This document shows positions 36,580 to 45,574 of a DNA stretch of 64,000 nucleotides, in pieces; the first letter of the stretch is position 1, and the number at the start of each line of letters is the position of its first letter. Under the pieces are notes generated by a model. That model had not been told where the DNA came from, searched no databases, and was given only the letters and a program-made list of their open reading frames with translations. Origin of the DNA: Lactobacillus xujianguonis (GTDB lineage Bacteria > Bacillota > Bacilli > Lactobacillales > Lactobacillaceae). A program made the translations under genes and the position numbers. The stretch covers positions 3,793 to 67,792 of the forward strand of contig NZ_ML136877.1 of the NCBI RefSeq assembly GCF_004009905.1, written 5' to 3'.

Positions 36580-37236
36580 TTATTTGCAAAAGTCTTTGAT
36601 TAAATCAAGCATCTTCAAACTTTTAACAGCATAGCTATTGTGAGTCTGACGTGGCATCAAAATTAAGTGAGCGTTAGGTATTAGTTGACTATACCAACGG
36701 ACGTGCTCAACTTTAACCCAATCTTTTTCGCCGACAACACATAAAACCGGAATCTTGATCTTCTGTAAGGTCTCTTCTGACATGAAACTCTCAGTTAATT
36801 CAACCCGGCTATCACGGTCCAACTTCATAAAGCGCAATACACCTTCAGTCAAATAATGATATGGCTGAATGCCAGCGCTATTGACAAAAGCACCGGCAAC
36901 AATAATTTTCTTAAAAATTGCTGGATGTTGGTAAGCTAGCATCATTGCTACTAACCCACCAGCATCAAAGCCGTAACAGTAGCAGCCTTCAATGCCTACT
37001 TGCTTAATAAAGCTATAGACATCTTCAACTTCTGTTTGGTAGTGTTCTGCACTGTCGCCTTCACTTAAACCGTGTCCTCGCATATCTAGCACATAAACGG
37101 TGTAATACAAAGAAAGAGGAGGAACAATTTTATCAAACATTCCTCCATCTAAGTGATGACCATGCAAAAGTAAAAGTGGTGTTCCTTTACCTAGTTTGTG
37201 GTAATAAAGTTGAACCCCATTAACCTTTTCTTTCAT
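36580..37236 (-). CDS. Alpha/beta hydrolase with Asp in the nucleophile elbow
   Basis: 218 residues of the alpha/beta hydrolase fold: LLLLHGHHLDGGMFD (oxyanion), DMRGHGLS, the nucleophile elbow YGFDAGGLVA at about 90-99 and a late His in RQTHNSYAV. The elbow has Asp where lipases and esterases have Ser; Asp is typical of haloalkane dehalogenases and epoxide hydrolases. ATG 37236 follows GAGGG at a good distance. The frame's earlier ATG at 37251 falls before that site. The start overlaps the end of the glycosyltransferase gene, so the two are co-translated. Confidence 0.8.
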   Translation of the reverse strand: MKEKVNGVQLYYHKLGKGTPLLLLHGHHLDGGMFDKIVPPLSLYYTVYVLDMRGHGLSEGDSAEHYQTEVEDVYSFIKQVGIEGCYCYGFDAGGLVAMMLAYQHPAIFKKIIVAGAFVNSAGIQPYHYLTEGVLRFMKLDRDSRVELTESFMSEETLQKIKIPVLCVVGEKDWVKVEHVRWYSQLIPNAHLILMPRQTHNSYAVKSLKMLDLIKDFCK

Positions 37237-38080
37237 TGCTGTTGCCCTCATCTACTCTAACTAGTTTTTGATCTGTGAGCTGCGTTTTTTGCTTGTGTTC
37301 ATTCCACAGACTATTAGCGATAATTTTCCAAACTAAATAATTAGCCTTAAAATTATCCGGCACCATCTTCAAATTGAAGTTATGAACCATACTGTCTTCA
37401 CGTTGCCAGTAATGATAAAGTGATTGACTACTACAGTAAAAGCCGTCAGTTAACGATAAATAGCGCACATTAAAAATTTGGTCTTCCATAAAGGCCAATT
37501 TTTTAACAAATTGCAAATGATACTTATGGACAACTGAAGTCTTATATCCCTTATTCCAGGTATAACCCTTAACTGGTGAAACAAAAGCCTTATTAAAGAA
37601 CAAGGAACCTAAAAAGTTAACAATTTGCCGGTAAGTTTGCTTCTTAGTAAGCATTTGCTCAATATTCTTCTGGGTTGCTGGAATGGAACCTGGCTTATTT
37701 TCATAATCTATCCAAAAGCCGCAACTAACCATGGCAGCTTCTGGGTGTTCATGAAAAGCTTTGACAAAATATGCAGTGTAATCAGGATCAACCCAATCAT
37801 CGCCATCATGAAAAGTAAAATACGGCGTGTCAACATTTGCCATCCCGACATTGCGGGCATCCGACAAGCCACCATTAGGTTTATTAATGATTTGAAAATG
37901 ACGAAATTGATCACGATATGATTCGGCTATTTCTCTAGTTTTATCTTGAGAACCGTCATTAACAATAAGCAATTTAAAGTTGGGATCGGTTTGCTTAGCT
38001 AAATGATCCAGCGCTCTTGCCAGATATTTTTCCATGTTATAGACTGGCATAATTACAGTTAATTCAGGTTGATTTAACAT
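37220..38080 (-). CDS. Family 2 glycosyltransferase
   Basis: 286 residues with the GT-A fold: VIMPVYNMEKYLARAL at the start, LIVNDGSQDKT, NGGLSDARNVG and the DxD-type DGDDWVDPDY at about 93. It transfers a sugar from a nucleotide sugar to an envelope polymer such as teichoic acid, exopolysaccharide or glycolipid; the acceptor is unknown. There is no membrane segment. A GGGGG-rich ribosome site precedes the ATG. It overlaps the downstream hydrolase gene by 17 bp. Confidence 0.9.
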   Translation of the reverse strand: MLNQPELTVIMPVYNMEKYLARALDHLAKQTDPNFKLLIVNDGSQDKTREIAESYRDQFRHFQIINKPNGGLSDARNVGMANVDTPYFTFHDGDDWVDPDYTAYFVKAFHEHPEAAMVSCGFWIDYENKPGSIPATQKNIEQMLTKKQTYRQIVNFLGSLFFNKAFVSPVKGYTWNKGYKTSVVHKYHLQFVKKLAFMEDQIFNVRYLSLTDGFYCSSQSLYHYWQREDSMVHNFNLKMVPDNFKANYLVWKIIANSLWNEHKQKTQLTDQKLVRVDEGNSNERKG

Positions 38081-38190
38081 ACTATTTCCCCCATATTTTA
38101 TTTATTATAACATCACAAGCTACGGGAATAATAGCCAGACGATGACAAAGCTTAATTATTTGCTAAAATGACTTGTCTTGAAGTATTAAC

Positions 38191-38221
38191 TTGACGCTTT
38201 GGCAAAATAGGCTATTATAAT
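38191..38221 (+). promoter_or_regulatory. Promoter of the DUF1002 gene
   Basis: TTGACG with TATTAT at 16 bp, or TATAAT at 19 bp, about 30 bp before the ATG. Confidence 0.65.
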
Positions 38222-38252
38222 TAATCTAACTAATAAGGAGAAAAAATAAATC

Positions 38253-39209
38253 ATGAAAAAAATAATTACATTCTTAACTATTCTGCTAGCAAGTGCCGTC
38301 GCGCTTTGGGCGCTACCTAAACAAAAAGTCCAAGCTGATGAAACGCCCGTTGTAACGCTAGGAACTTCGTTAACTGAAGCTCAAAAAAGCGGCACTTTAA
38401 AAACTTTAACCGCACCACTAAACGGCGGTAATTATCAAACAATTACCGTAACTGGTGAAGACTTAGTTAAATACCTTAACCCTTCAGGTGACAACTTCAC
38501 CACTTCTTCTGGGGTCTGGTCTAGTGCCATGATTCAAAAAACTAGCCCTGGTTCTGGAATTAACGTGAAGATTTTAGACTATAATGGCCGCGACAATATT
38601 ACAACCATTACGGCTAACCAATACAAAAATGCTGCTTTAACCGCTGGAATTACTGACGCTAATATCTATGTCACTAGTGCCATTCCGATTGATGGTTCTG
38701 GCGCTTTAGCTGGTGTTTATGCTGCTTATGCTAAAAACGGAGATGCCTTAAATCAAAGTCAGGTTAACGCCGCCCAAGATGAAATGAACACTTTAAGTGG
38801 GATTACCCAAGAAAATAAGAAAAAAGATGGCTATAGTGATGCTCAATTAAGCAATGCCGTTGCGGGTGCGAAAAGTGATATGGCTAAAATTGGAAACAAT
38901 ATTTCTGACAGCCAAATTCGGGATATCGTTAATAATCAAATTAAAATTAATCACTTAGGCGATACCATTAACAACAACCAAAAGAATCAAATTGTGAATG
39001 TGTTGATCGAAATTCGCAACTCAGGTGCTTTGAAGAATGGTAATTTTAAAGAACAAGCGGCAACTTTATCAAAGCAAATTAAGCAAAATGCTAAAGGCAT
39101 CTTTGATAAATTCAACACTCCAGAAAACCGCAACTTTTTCCAACAACTTTGGGATAGCGTGGTCCACTTCTTCAGTGGCTTGTTTGGAACAGTTGTTGTA
39201 AACAGATAA
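38253..39209 (+). CDS. Secreted DUF1002 domain protein
   Basis: 318 residues. A signal peptide (MKKIITFL, hydrophobic stretch, cleavage near KVQADE at about 29) is followed by the DUF1002 region with TLGTSLTEAQK, SSAMIQKTSPGSGI and SAIPIDGSGALAG. It ends in a hydrophobic-aromatic segment (FFQQLWDSVVHFFSGLF) that could touch the membrane. It has no LPxTG. The family is common in lactobacilli and other Firmicutes and has no known role. AAGGAG precedes the ATG. Confidence 0.85.
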   Translation: MKKIITFLTILLASAVALWALPKQKVQADETPVVTLGTSLTEAQKSGTLKTLTAPLNGGNYQTITVTGEDLVKYLNPSGDNFTTSSGVWSSAMIQKTSPGSGINVKILDYNGRDNITTITANQYKNAALTAGITDANIYVTSAIPIDGSGALAGVYAAYAKNGDALNQSQVNAAQDEMNTLSGITQENKKKDGYSDAQLSNAVAGAKSDMAKIGNNISDSQIRDIVNNQIKINHLGDTINNNQKNQIVNVLIEIRNSGALKNGNFKEQAATLSKQIKQNAKGIFDKFNTPENRNFFQQLWDSVVHFFSGLFGTVVVNR

Positions 39210-39220
39210 TTTCAATAAAA

Positions 39221-39243
39221 AAGAAGCTGCTGTGCAGCTTCTT
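39221..39243. terminator. Bidirectional terminator between DUF1002 and RNase H genes
   Basis: AAGAAGCTGC, loop TGT, exact complement, with T-runs on both sides. Confidence 0.9.
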
Positions 39244-39246
39244 TTT

Positions 39247-40029
39247 TTACATCTTCTCATCCATATATTTGTTAAGTAAGTGATCCACAAACTCATTTCC
39301 GCGATTGTTGGCATGACCCTTAGTCCAATCAAAAGTAGCATCTGGAAATTGCTTAAGTAAACGATCAAGTTCTTGCCATTCAGCAGTATTGGCTAATGGT
39401 CCCTTTGACCGTTTCCAGCCGCGCTTCTTCCAAGAAGCTAACCAACCCTTGTTAATTGCGTTTAAAACATATTGCGAATCTAACACAAAGTGTAATTTCT
39501 TTTCGTTAAAACCTAACTCAATAAGTTTTTTTAAGGCATTAATCAATGCTGTCTGTTCCATCTTGTTATTCGTGGCTCCATATTCGCCACCGGCTTCATG
39601 GACTTCACCTTCACCCCATTCAATCCGGTAAGCCCAGGCAGCTTTATCAGTCTTTTTAACATGACCACCTTTATAAACACCGGTATTGCGCGTGCCACCA
39701 TCAGTATAGGTTGTAGCAAAATAATTTTCCTTAATCTTAGGTTTGGATTGTGGCTTTGACTTCGACTTCGCCATTACTTGTTTATTTTCTTGTTTCAACT
39801 CACGCGTTTTCGTCTTAATCTTTTTAAGTGCTGCTTGTAAAGTATCTTCACTTTCTTGCAAGATTTCACCATGTGTTTGTGCGTTCCAATCCAAATAATC
39901 GGTCGCATCCGTGATTTTAGTAAATGACTTATACTCCGCACCAGAAAAGCCATCAATTTGGGCCTTAGTCTCTTCCCAATTGCGATAAATTCCTGGCTTG
40001 CGTCCCTTTTTTACAGCATAAAACTTCAT
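39247..40029 (-). CDS. rnhA: Ribonuclease H1 with viroplasmin-type hybrid-binding domain
   Basis: Cuts the RNA strand of RNA/DNA hybrids. The first 50 residues are the hybrid-binding domain (FYAVKKGRKPGIYRNWEE). A Lys/Gln-rich linker leads to the RNase H domain from about 105. The catalytic acids are in TYTDGGT, NNKMEQTALI, FVLDSQYVL and GNEFVDH. 260 residues matches RnhA-type proteins of lactobacilli. The ATG follows GGGTGA. Confidence 0.92.
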   Translation of the reverse strand: MKFYAVKKGRKPGIYRNWEETKAQIDGFSGAEYKSFTKITDATDYLDWNAQTHGEILQESEDTLQAALKKIKTKTRELKQENKQVMAKSKSKPQSKPKIKENYFATTYTDGGTRNTGVYKGGHVKKTDKAAWAYRIEWGEGEVHEAGGEYGATNNKMEQTALINALKKLIELGFNEKKLHFVLDSQYVLNAINKGWLASWKKRGWKRSKGPLANTAEWQELDRLLKQFPDATFDWTKGHANNRGNEFVDHLLNKYMDEKM

Positions 40030-40102
40030 GATGTTTCACCCATCTCAAAAAATTTCTAACAATGATAAAATATAATTATTACTAATTGTAAGGTGGTGCA
40101 AG

Positions 40103-41032
40103 ATGTTCTTCAACTCTAAAAAATATGCGCAAGAAGCAGAAAAGAATCGTAAACGTGATCTCTGGCAAGAGCCAAGCATGTTCAGTATGATCAGCTTAGG
40201 GTTATTAGCTACTTTTGCACCAACGCGCATTTTCCTACGCATGCATAAAAAAATTATCGATGACCATGCGACTATCGAAGAAGTACCTGCCGGTTTAAAG
40301 CAGGTGCCAATCATTTATTTTCATGGCTTTCGCGGTGGAGATTACACCACTCGCGTTATGGTTGACCAAGCTTTAAAAGACAAGCATAACGCCAAATATC
40401 TCAAGGTCACCGTTGATCTGTTTGGCAGTTTTAAACTGGAAGGCACTTGGACCAATGATCGTCAACCAATCGTTCAAGTGGCTTTTCGCCAAAGAATCGT
40501 CGGTATTTATGGCATTGATTACTACTTAAGCTTTGTTTTGCCCTTTTTAGCTAAACGTTATCACTTCCAGCGTTATACTGCAGTGGCTCATTCCTTAGCC
40601 TGCCCATGCGTTATTCGGACTGAAATGAAGCACTCCTGGCAAAAGAAATTTCCGCACCTTGATAAATGCGCCTTTATCGCTGGTCCCTTTGACGGAGTAA
40701 CTTATCTCGGCGATATTCCCAACGTCAATGTTTTAAATGAAAAAGGGCGCCCCAGCGTGATGAACCCGCACTATCTTTATTTACTGTTTAACCGGCGCCG
40801 CTTCAATTCTGATATTTCAGTCCTCAATATTTATGGTAATGTCCTCGATAACACTAATACTGATAAATTTATTTCGGTAGTTTCCGCTAAGAGCATTCGT
40901 TATATCTTGGCGCCACATGCTCACTTTTATCAAGAAGTTGAGGTTCGCGGTGAAAAGTACGCTGAACACAGCTGGATGCATGACAATCCCTTTGTCATTG
41001 ACATTGTTAACCGGTTTATTGGCTTAAAATAA
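40103..41032 (+). CDS. DUF915-like alpha/beta hydrolase
   Basis: 309 residues with an alpha/beta hydrolase pattern: oxyanion-type IIYFHGFRGGDYT, nucleophile-like Ser in AVAHSLACP (about residue 165, a weak GxSxG), and His in APHAHFYQEV. An N-terminal hydrophobic segment (FSMISLGLLATFAP) may anchor it in the membrane. The cardiolipin synthase gene follows by 15 bp. It may act on lipids, but that is only context. AAGGTGG is just upstream of the ATG. Confidence 0.75.
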   Translation: MFFNSKKYAQEAEKNRKRDLWQEPSMFSMISLGLLATFAPTRIFLRMHKKIIDDHATIEEVPAGLKQVPIIYFHGFRGGDYTTRVMVDQALKDKHNAKYLKVTVDLFGSFKLEGTWTNDRQPIVQVAFRQRIVGIYGIDYYLSFVLPFLAKRYHFQRYTAVAHSLACPCVIRTEMKHSWQKKFPHLDKCAFIAGPFDGVTYLGDIPNVNVLNEKGRPSVMNPHYLYLLFNRRRFNSDISVLNIYGNVLDNTNTDKFISVVSAKSIRYILAPHAHFYQEVEVRGEKYAEHSWMHDNPFVIDIVNRFIGLK

Positions 41033-41047
41033 TTGGGAGGAAATTCG

Positions 41048-42505
41048 TTGATTTGGCTGCATAACCTATGGCACATCATACTCATTACTAATACCATCCT
41101 GGCCTTCTACATTGTCTTTCACCGCAGACGGTCAGTCCCCACTACCTGGGCTTGGCTGATTATTCTATTAGTCTTGCCAATTGTAGGTCTAATTCTTTAT
41201 GGCTTTTTTGGTCGGGGAATTTCGCAAGAGAATATCTTCGCTATTAATAAACAAAAGCACATTGGCCTGCGCAACGTGCAACGCACTATTACCCAAGCAC
41301 CTAAAAAGGCGAGTCCCAATGATACTTCTGAGCAAGGAAAAATTGCGATTAATTTCTTTGACAAAGATGGCGAATCGCCATTAACCAAGAATAATAGTGT
41401 CAAATTATACGAGGATGGTCGGCAAATGTTTGACGACCTGATTCGTGATTTAGAACATGCTCAAGAAACAATCAACGTTGAATTTTACACTTTTTACAGT
41501 GATGAAATTGGCAATCAAATTCTTAATCTATTAATTAAAAAAGCTAAGCAAGGAGTAAAAGTTCACGTTCTTTACGACGCTTGGGGTTCAATGGGAGCCA
41601 GCAAAGCTTGGTTTGATCAATTGAGAAAAGTTGGAGGCGAGGTTTTGCCCTTCGTTACTTCACGTAATATGATCACTCGGTACCGGATCAATTACCACTT
41701 GCACCGGAAAATTGTTGTCGTTGATGGGAAAATTTCCTGGACTGGTGGCTTTAACATTGGAGACCAGTATTTAGGCCGAAAGAAGAAATTCGGCTACTGG
41801 CGTGATAGTCAAGTCCGGCTAGTCGGTTCGGCTTCCTTGCTCTTACAAGAACGGTTTATGATGGACTGGAACGCTTCGATTCTTAAGAATACTCAAATTA
41901 TCACTTACAGCTCGCTCTTTTTCCCAGATTTAGATGAAAATGATACTTCAATGGGCAATATCGCCACCCAGATCATTTCTGACGGACCTGATCGGTATGA
42001 ACCTTACATGCGTAACGGGATGATGCGCTTAATGCTGATGGCGCGCAAACGGCTCTGGATTCAAACGCCCTATTTAATTCCAGATGATGCGGTCTTTGCG
42101 GCCTGGCAAACCATTGCCAGCTCGGGAGTTGATGTCCGGATCATGATTCCATGTAAACCGGATCATCCCTTTATCTATCGGGCTACTCAGTGGTACGCTA
42201 ATGAACTAACACGTTATGGGGTCAAAATTTATATTTATAACACTGGTTTTCTCCATGCCAAGACGATGTTAGTTGATGATCTTTATGCCACGGTGGGCTC
42301 AATGAATCAAGATTATCGTTCTTATGACCTAAATTTTGAGGACAACGCAATTTTTTACGATAAAGGCTTTAACAAAGAAATGGAACAAAGCTTTGTCCGT
42401 GATATGAAGAATTCAACCTTGTTAACTAAAGATATGATTAAGAAACAAGGGCGGTTATTGCGAATTTATCAAAGTTTATCTCGCATGTTATCACCAATAC
42501 TTTAA
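41048..42505 (+). CDS. cls: Cardiolipin synthase
   Basis: Membrane phospholipase D family enzyme that joins phosphatidylglycerol molecules into cardiolipin. 485 residues with two N-terminal helices and two HKD motifs, HLHRKIVVVDG (about 220) and FLHAKTMLVDD (about 400). The open frame begins at a TTG at 41033, but GGAGG at 41036-41040 fits the TTG at 41048 (MIWLHNLW), so I use that start. It shares a message with the DUF915-like hydrolase. Confidence 0.93.
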   Translation: MIWLHNLWHIILITNTILAFYIVFHRRRSVPTTWAWLIILLVLPIVGLILYGFFGRGISQENIFAINKQKHIGLRNVQRTITQAPKKASPNDTSEQGKIAINFFDKDGESPLTKNNSVKLYEDGRQMFDDLIRDLEHAQETINVEFYTFYSDEIGNQILNLLIKKAKQGVKVHVLYDAWGSMGASKAWFDQLRKVGGEVLPFVTSRNMITRYRINYHLHRKIVVVDGKISWTGGFNIGDQYLGRKKKFGYWRDSQVRLVGSASLLLQERFMMDWNASILKNTQIITYSSLFFPDLDENDTSMGNIATQIISDGPDRYEPYMRNGMMRLMLMARKRLWIQTPYLIPDDAVFAAWQTIASSGVDVRIMIPCKPDHPFIYRATQWYANELTRYGVKIYIYNTGFLHAKTMLVDDLYATVGSMNQDYRSYDLNFEDNAIFYDKGFNKEMEQSFVRDMKNSTLLTKDMIKKQGRLLRIYQSLSRMLSPIL

Positions 42506-42507
42506 AA

Positions 42508-42541
42508 AAATTGTCTGGAAAATATTTTTCCCAGACAATTT
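42508..42541. terminator. Bidirectional terminator between cls and the following minus-strand gene
   Basis: AAATTGTCTGG and its exact complement enclose 12 nt. Confidence 0.88.
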
Positions 42542-43018
42542 TTAAATAATCGAATTAATTTCAATTTTGATATTATGATCAGTGTGGCGTTTCAAAGCAC
42601 CAATTACCTGACTTACCTCTCCGCGAAAGCGCAAATAATATTGACGGCCATTATTAGTCTTCAAAATACAGATTACCGAGGGGCTCTTAGGACTCGGGAC
42701 ATTGATTAAGAGGGCGCCATCGATTTCAGAATATTTTACTGTCCGCTTAAAGTAACCTGAGACAACGGCCCGCTTAGGAGCTAGGCCAGTAAAACCATCA
42801 ATAATACTTACAAAGATAATTAAGGCTAGGAAGAAATTAATCCCTGGATCTCCCGATTCAATGTAATTCCAACTAAAACCTAACCAAATAATAATTAGGG
42901 TCCAAATTAAAACTGAAAGTCGAAATTTGCCCCTTAAATCTAATTTTGCTTGCCAATACCAACTATAGCAAGCATAGGCAAACAAGATGGCGTTAATCAC
43001 CATATAAAAGTTTTGCAT
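42542..43018 (-). CDS. Hypothetical membrane protein with a C-terminal soluble domain
   Basis: 158 residues. Three helices lie in the first 80 residues (AILFAYACYSWYW, VLIWTLIIIWLGF, FFLALIIFVSII). A cytoplasmic-looking beta-rich domain follows (YSEIDGALLINVP, YYLRFRGEVSQVI), which resembles the PH-like part of membrane proteins of this size. No family assigned. The start ATG follows AGGGG. Confidence 0.75.
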   Translation of the reverse strand: MQNFYMVINAILFAYACYSWYWQAKLDLRGKFRLSVLIWTLIIIWLGFSWNYIESGDPGINFFLALIIFVSIIDGFTGLAPKRAVVSGYFKRTVKYSEIDGALLINVPSPKSPSVICILKTNNGRQYYLRFRGEVSQVIGALKRHTDHNIKIEINSII

Positions 43019-43125
43019 TGCAATAACCCCTAACTATAAATACGTCTTTTTCCTATTATAACAAAACAGAGCGCTATAATTAATGTAAGTGACTTTTACC
43101 AAAAATAATGAATGGAAAAATACCA

Positions 43126-43830
43126 ATGGATAATTCAGAAAAAATTGCTGCTTTTAAGCAAGACCTAGCAGCCGCAAAAAACGTTGTTTTCTTAACTGGG
43201 GCTGGTGTTTCAACCCACTCTGGCATCCCTGACTACCGATCAAAAAGCGGGATCTATAACGGTGTTTCTGAAAGCCCAGAAACCATCCTAAGTGAGAGTA
43301 CTCTTTATAATCGACCAAAGTTTTTCTACGACTTTGTCATGAACAATATGTACTTCCCAGATGCCAAGCCTAACTTAATTCATGAAAAAATCGCAGAAAT
43401 TTGTAACAAAAAAGGAACGCTAATTACACAAAATATTGATAGACTAGATAGTAAGGCAGGAAATCAGCACGTAGTAGAGTTTCATGGTAATTTATATAAT
43501 ATTTATTGCACTAAATGCCATAAACCTGTATCTTATAAAGAATACGCAGCTAGCTACCTGCACAAAGATTGTGGTGGAATTATTCGTCCCGGTATTGTCT
43601 TATATGGTGAGGCAATTAACCCACAAAATTTAGCCAATTCTGTTGACGCAATAAATCAAGCTGATCTGGTAGTAATTGTCGGCACTAGTTTTGTTGTTTA
43701 TCCATTTGCACAATTATTGGCTTACCGTAAAAAGAATGCTAAAGTTTGGGCAATCAATAAAACTGAAATTCCCGCAGCAGGAATTGACGCAATTATCGGC
43801 GATGCCTTGGATGTCTTCGCCAAAATTTAA
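43126..43830 (+). CDS. Sir2-family NAD-dependent protein deacylase
   Basis: 234 residues of the sirtuin fold: TGAGVSTHSGIPDYRS, TQNIDRLDSKAG, catalytic His in VEFHGNLYN, and VIVGTSFVVYPFA near the C-terminus. The zinc site has CTKC but then HKDCGG, so the third usual Cys is replaced by His. It removes acyl groups from protein lysines using NAD. No good ribosome site is seen; ATG 43126 has a weak GGA spacing, and ATG 43108 is the alternative. The next gene is ogt. Confidence 0.88.
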   Translation: MDNSEKIAAFKQDLAAAKNVVFLTGAGVSTHSGIPDYRSKSGIYNGVSESPETILSESTLYNRPKFFYDFVMNNMYFPDAKPNLIHEKIAEICNKKGTLITQNIDRLDSKAGNQHVVEFHGNLYNIYCTKCHKPVSYKEYAASYLHKDCGGIIRPGIVLYGEAINPQNLANSVDAINQADLVVIVGTSFVVYPFAQLLAYRKKNAKVWAINKTEIPAAGIDAIIGDALDVFAKI

Positions 43831-43875
43831 TCAACTTGTAGTTTTTAATAATTGAGATATAGTAAGGAAATTTTG

Positions 43876-44391
43876 ATGGCAGAGATCTTCTATTATGATG
43901 ATGTCAAAATTGATCCTTGGACTTATACTTTAACCATGACTGAAGATGGTCTGGCATATGTTGGGCTCAAGGACAGTGAAGCATCACCTATTTTTAGTTA
44001 TTATCCAAATAGGATGCTAGTCCGTGATCCTAAACGGCTAGCACCATATATTCAGGAATTAAAAGAATACTTTGCTGGCACCCGTAAGGAATTTGATGTC
44101 CCCATCGACATCTCCGAGTTTGGGACACCATTTCAGCGAAATGTGCTTAATATGGTCCAAAGAATTTCTTATGGCACAACTGTAAGCTATGGTGATATTG
44201 CTGCTTCACTGGATAACGCCCGCTCTGTCAGAGCTGTTGCCCATGCGGTAGCACTAAACCCTGCTTTAATCTTTATTCCCTGCCATCGAGTTATTATGTC
44301 CAATAGTAAAATTGGTGGTTATCGTTTAGGAGCCAAAGAAAAGGCTCGTTTAATTAATTTAGAAAAGAGTCACTTGCATGACAATCTTTAA
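43876..44391 (+). CDS. ogt: Methylated-DNA-protein-cysteine methyltransferase
   Basis: Removes alkyl groups from O6-alkylguanine by transfer to its own Cys. 171 residues with FQRNVLNMVQRISYGTTVSYG (winged helix) and the acceptor site IPCHRVI at about 135. The frame begins at a TTG at 43852, but AAGGAA precedes ATG 43876. It overlaps the TerC-family gene by 14 bp. Confidence 0.93.
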   Translation: MAEIFYYDDVKIDPWTYTLTMTEDGLAYVGLKDSEASPIFSYYPNRMLVRDPKRLAPYIQELKEYFAGTRKEFDVPIDISEFGTPFQRNVLNMVQRISYGTTVSYGDIAASLDNARSVRAVAHAVALNPALIFIPCHRVIMSNSKIGGYRLGAKEKARLINLEKSHLHDNL

Positions 44392-45169
44392 ACTCTATGC
44401 GCCCTTTTTTGATTTAGGAAACTGGGGCCACGTTCTAACCAGTGGTAAAGACTGGATGATTATCCTAACTTTGATTTTAATGGAATGTCTGTTATCAGTT
44501 GATAATGCTGTTGTTTTAGCAGCCCAGACTCAAGCTTTGCCTGATAAAAAAGATCAAGAAAAGTCCTTACTTTATGGTTTATGGGGCGCTTATATTTTCC
44601 GCTTTATTGTGATCGGAATTGGGACTTACCTAATTAATTTCTGGGAAATCAAATTAGCTGGTAGTATCTACCTCTTTTATCTCAGTTTTAAATTCTTCTA
44701 TGACCAGCGTCACCCTAAGCAAGCTGCCGAGCATGAAAAAGAAAAAGAAGAACGTAAAGAAGCCCGCGAAAAAAAGAAGCCAAAAAAGAAAAAGCATGTC
44801 CTTTCTCTTTTTTGGCGAACGGTTATTTCAATTGAATCAATGGATATTGTCTTTTCAATTGATTCAGTTTTGGCAGCTTTAGCTGTTTCAGATAATCCAG
44901 TCGTGGTCTTAATTGGTGGGATGATCGGAATTCTCTGTATGAGAGGAGTTGCCGAAATCATTATTAAGTTAATGGACATTATTCCCGAATTGCAGCCAAT
45001 GGCTTATGTCTTAATTGGAATTATTGCCCTTAAATTATTACTTGCTTTACCACCATTACATTATGAAATGCCAAATACCGCTTTTGCAATTCTTGTTTTT
45101 GCAATTCTAGGCTTGACGATTCTTTTCCACTTCTGGCGCGTTAAGCGACACGGTAAAAAGCATTTATAA
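44378..45169 (+). CDS. TerC family membrane protein
   Basis: 263 residues with about seven helices and the family motifs MECLLSVDNAVVLA and SIESMDIVFSIDSVLAALAV, holding the membrane aspartates thought to bind metal ions. A Lys/Glu-rich loop of about 45 residues (EKEKEERKEAREKKKPKKKK) joins the two halves. Members export manganese or calcium in some bacteria. Its end overlaps the convergent DUF488 gene by 6 bp. Confidence 0.9.
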   Translation: MTIFKLYAPFFDLGNWGHVLTSGKDWMIILTLILMECLLSVDNAVVLAAQTQALPDKKDQEKSLLYGLWGAYIFRFIVIGIGTYLINFWEIKLAGSIYLFYLSFKFFYDQRHPKQAAEHEKEKEERKEAREKKKPKKKKHVLSLFWRTVISIESMDIVFSIDSVLAALAVSDNPVVVLIGGMIGILCMRGVAEIIIKLMDIIPELQPMAYVLIGIIALKLLLALPPLHYEMPNTAFAILVFAILGLTILFHFWRVKRHGKKHL

Positions 45170-45523
45170 TTTTTGCTCAACGTATTTTTTGAGTACAACC
45201 GCTTGGTTGTGCTCTTTATTTTTAGCCCCATATAAGAACAAGACATCTTCTTTTTCTAAGTGACTTTTTACCGTTTGGATAAATTCCGGAGTAAAATGAT
45301 TATGATCTAGCTCAGTCTCGTACTTTGCTTGAAATTCCGGGAATTTCTCATCTTCATGGTTGAACCATTTACGTAATTCATTTGTGGGACCGATTTCTTT
45401 ATCCCATTCATCTAAAGCGGCTTTTACTTTACTAATTCCACGTGGCCACATACGATCAACTAAGATGCGATAGCCTTGTGGTTGTTCATGTTCATAAATT
45501 CTCACTAACTTAATTTCTGACAT
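45164..45523 (-). CDS. DUF488 family protein
   Basis: 119 residues with the complete DUF488 pattern: LVRIYEHEQPQGYRILVDRMWPRGISK, LRKWFNHEDEKFPEF, and LFLYGAKNKEHNQAVVL. The family is widespread, cytoplasmic and of unknown function. GAGGTAA precedes the ATG. Stop overlaps the TerC stop on the other strand, so the two messages run into each other; no hairpin separates them. Confidence 0.9.
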   Translation of the reverse strand: MSEIKLVRIYEHEQPQGYRILVDRMWPRGISKVKAALDEWDKEIGPTNELRKWFNHEDEKFPEFQAKYETELDHNHFTPEFIQTVKSHLEKEDVLFLYGAKNKEHNQAVVLKKYVEQKL

Positions 45524-45574
45524 CTTTATTACCTCGATTTCTTTTACTATTAGTGTACTGCAGAAAGGATTAAA

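Noticed and set aside
44710-44979. Antisense frame in the TerC gene, rich in Lys/Phe-type codons
   Set aside because: Arises from the Lys/Glu-rich loop of TerC read backwards.
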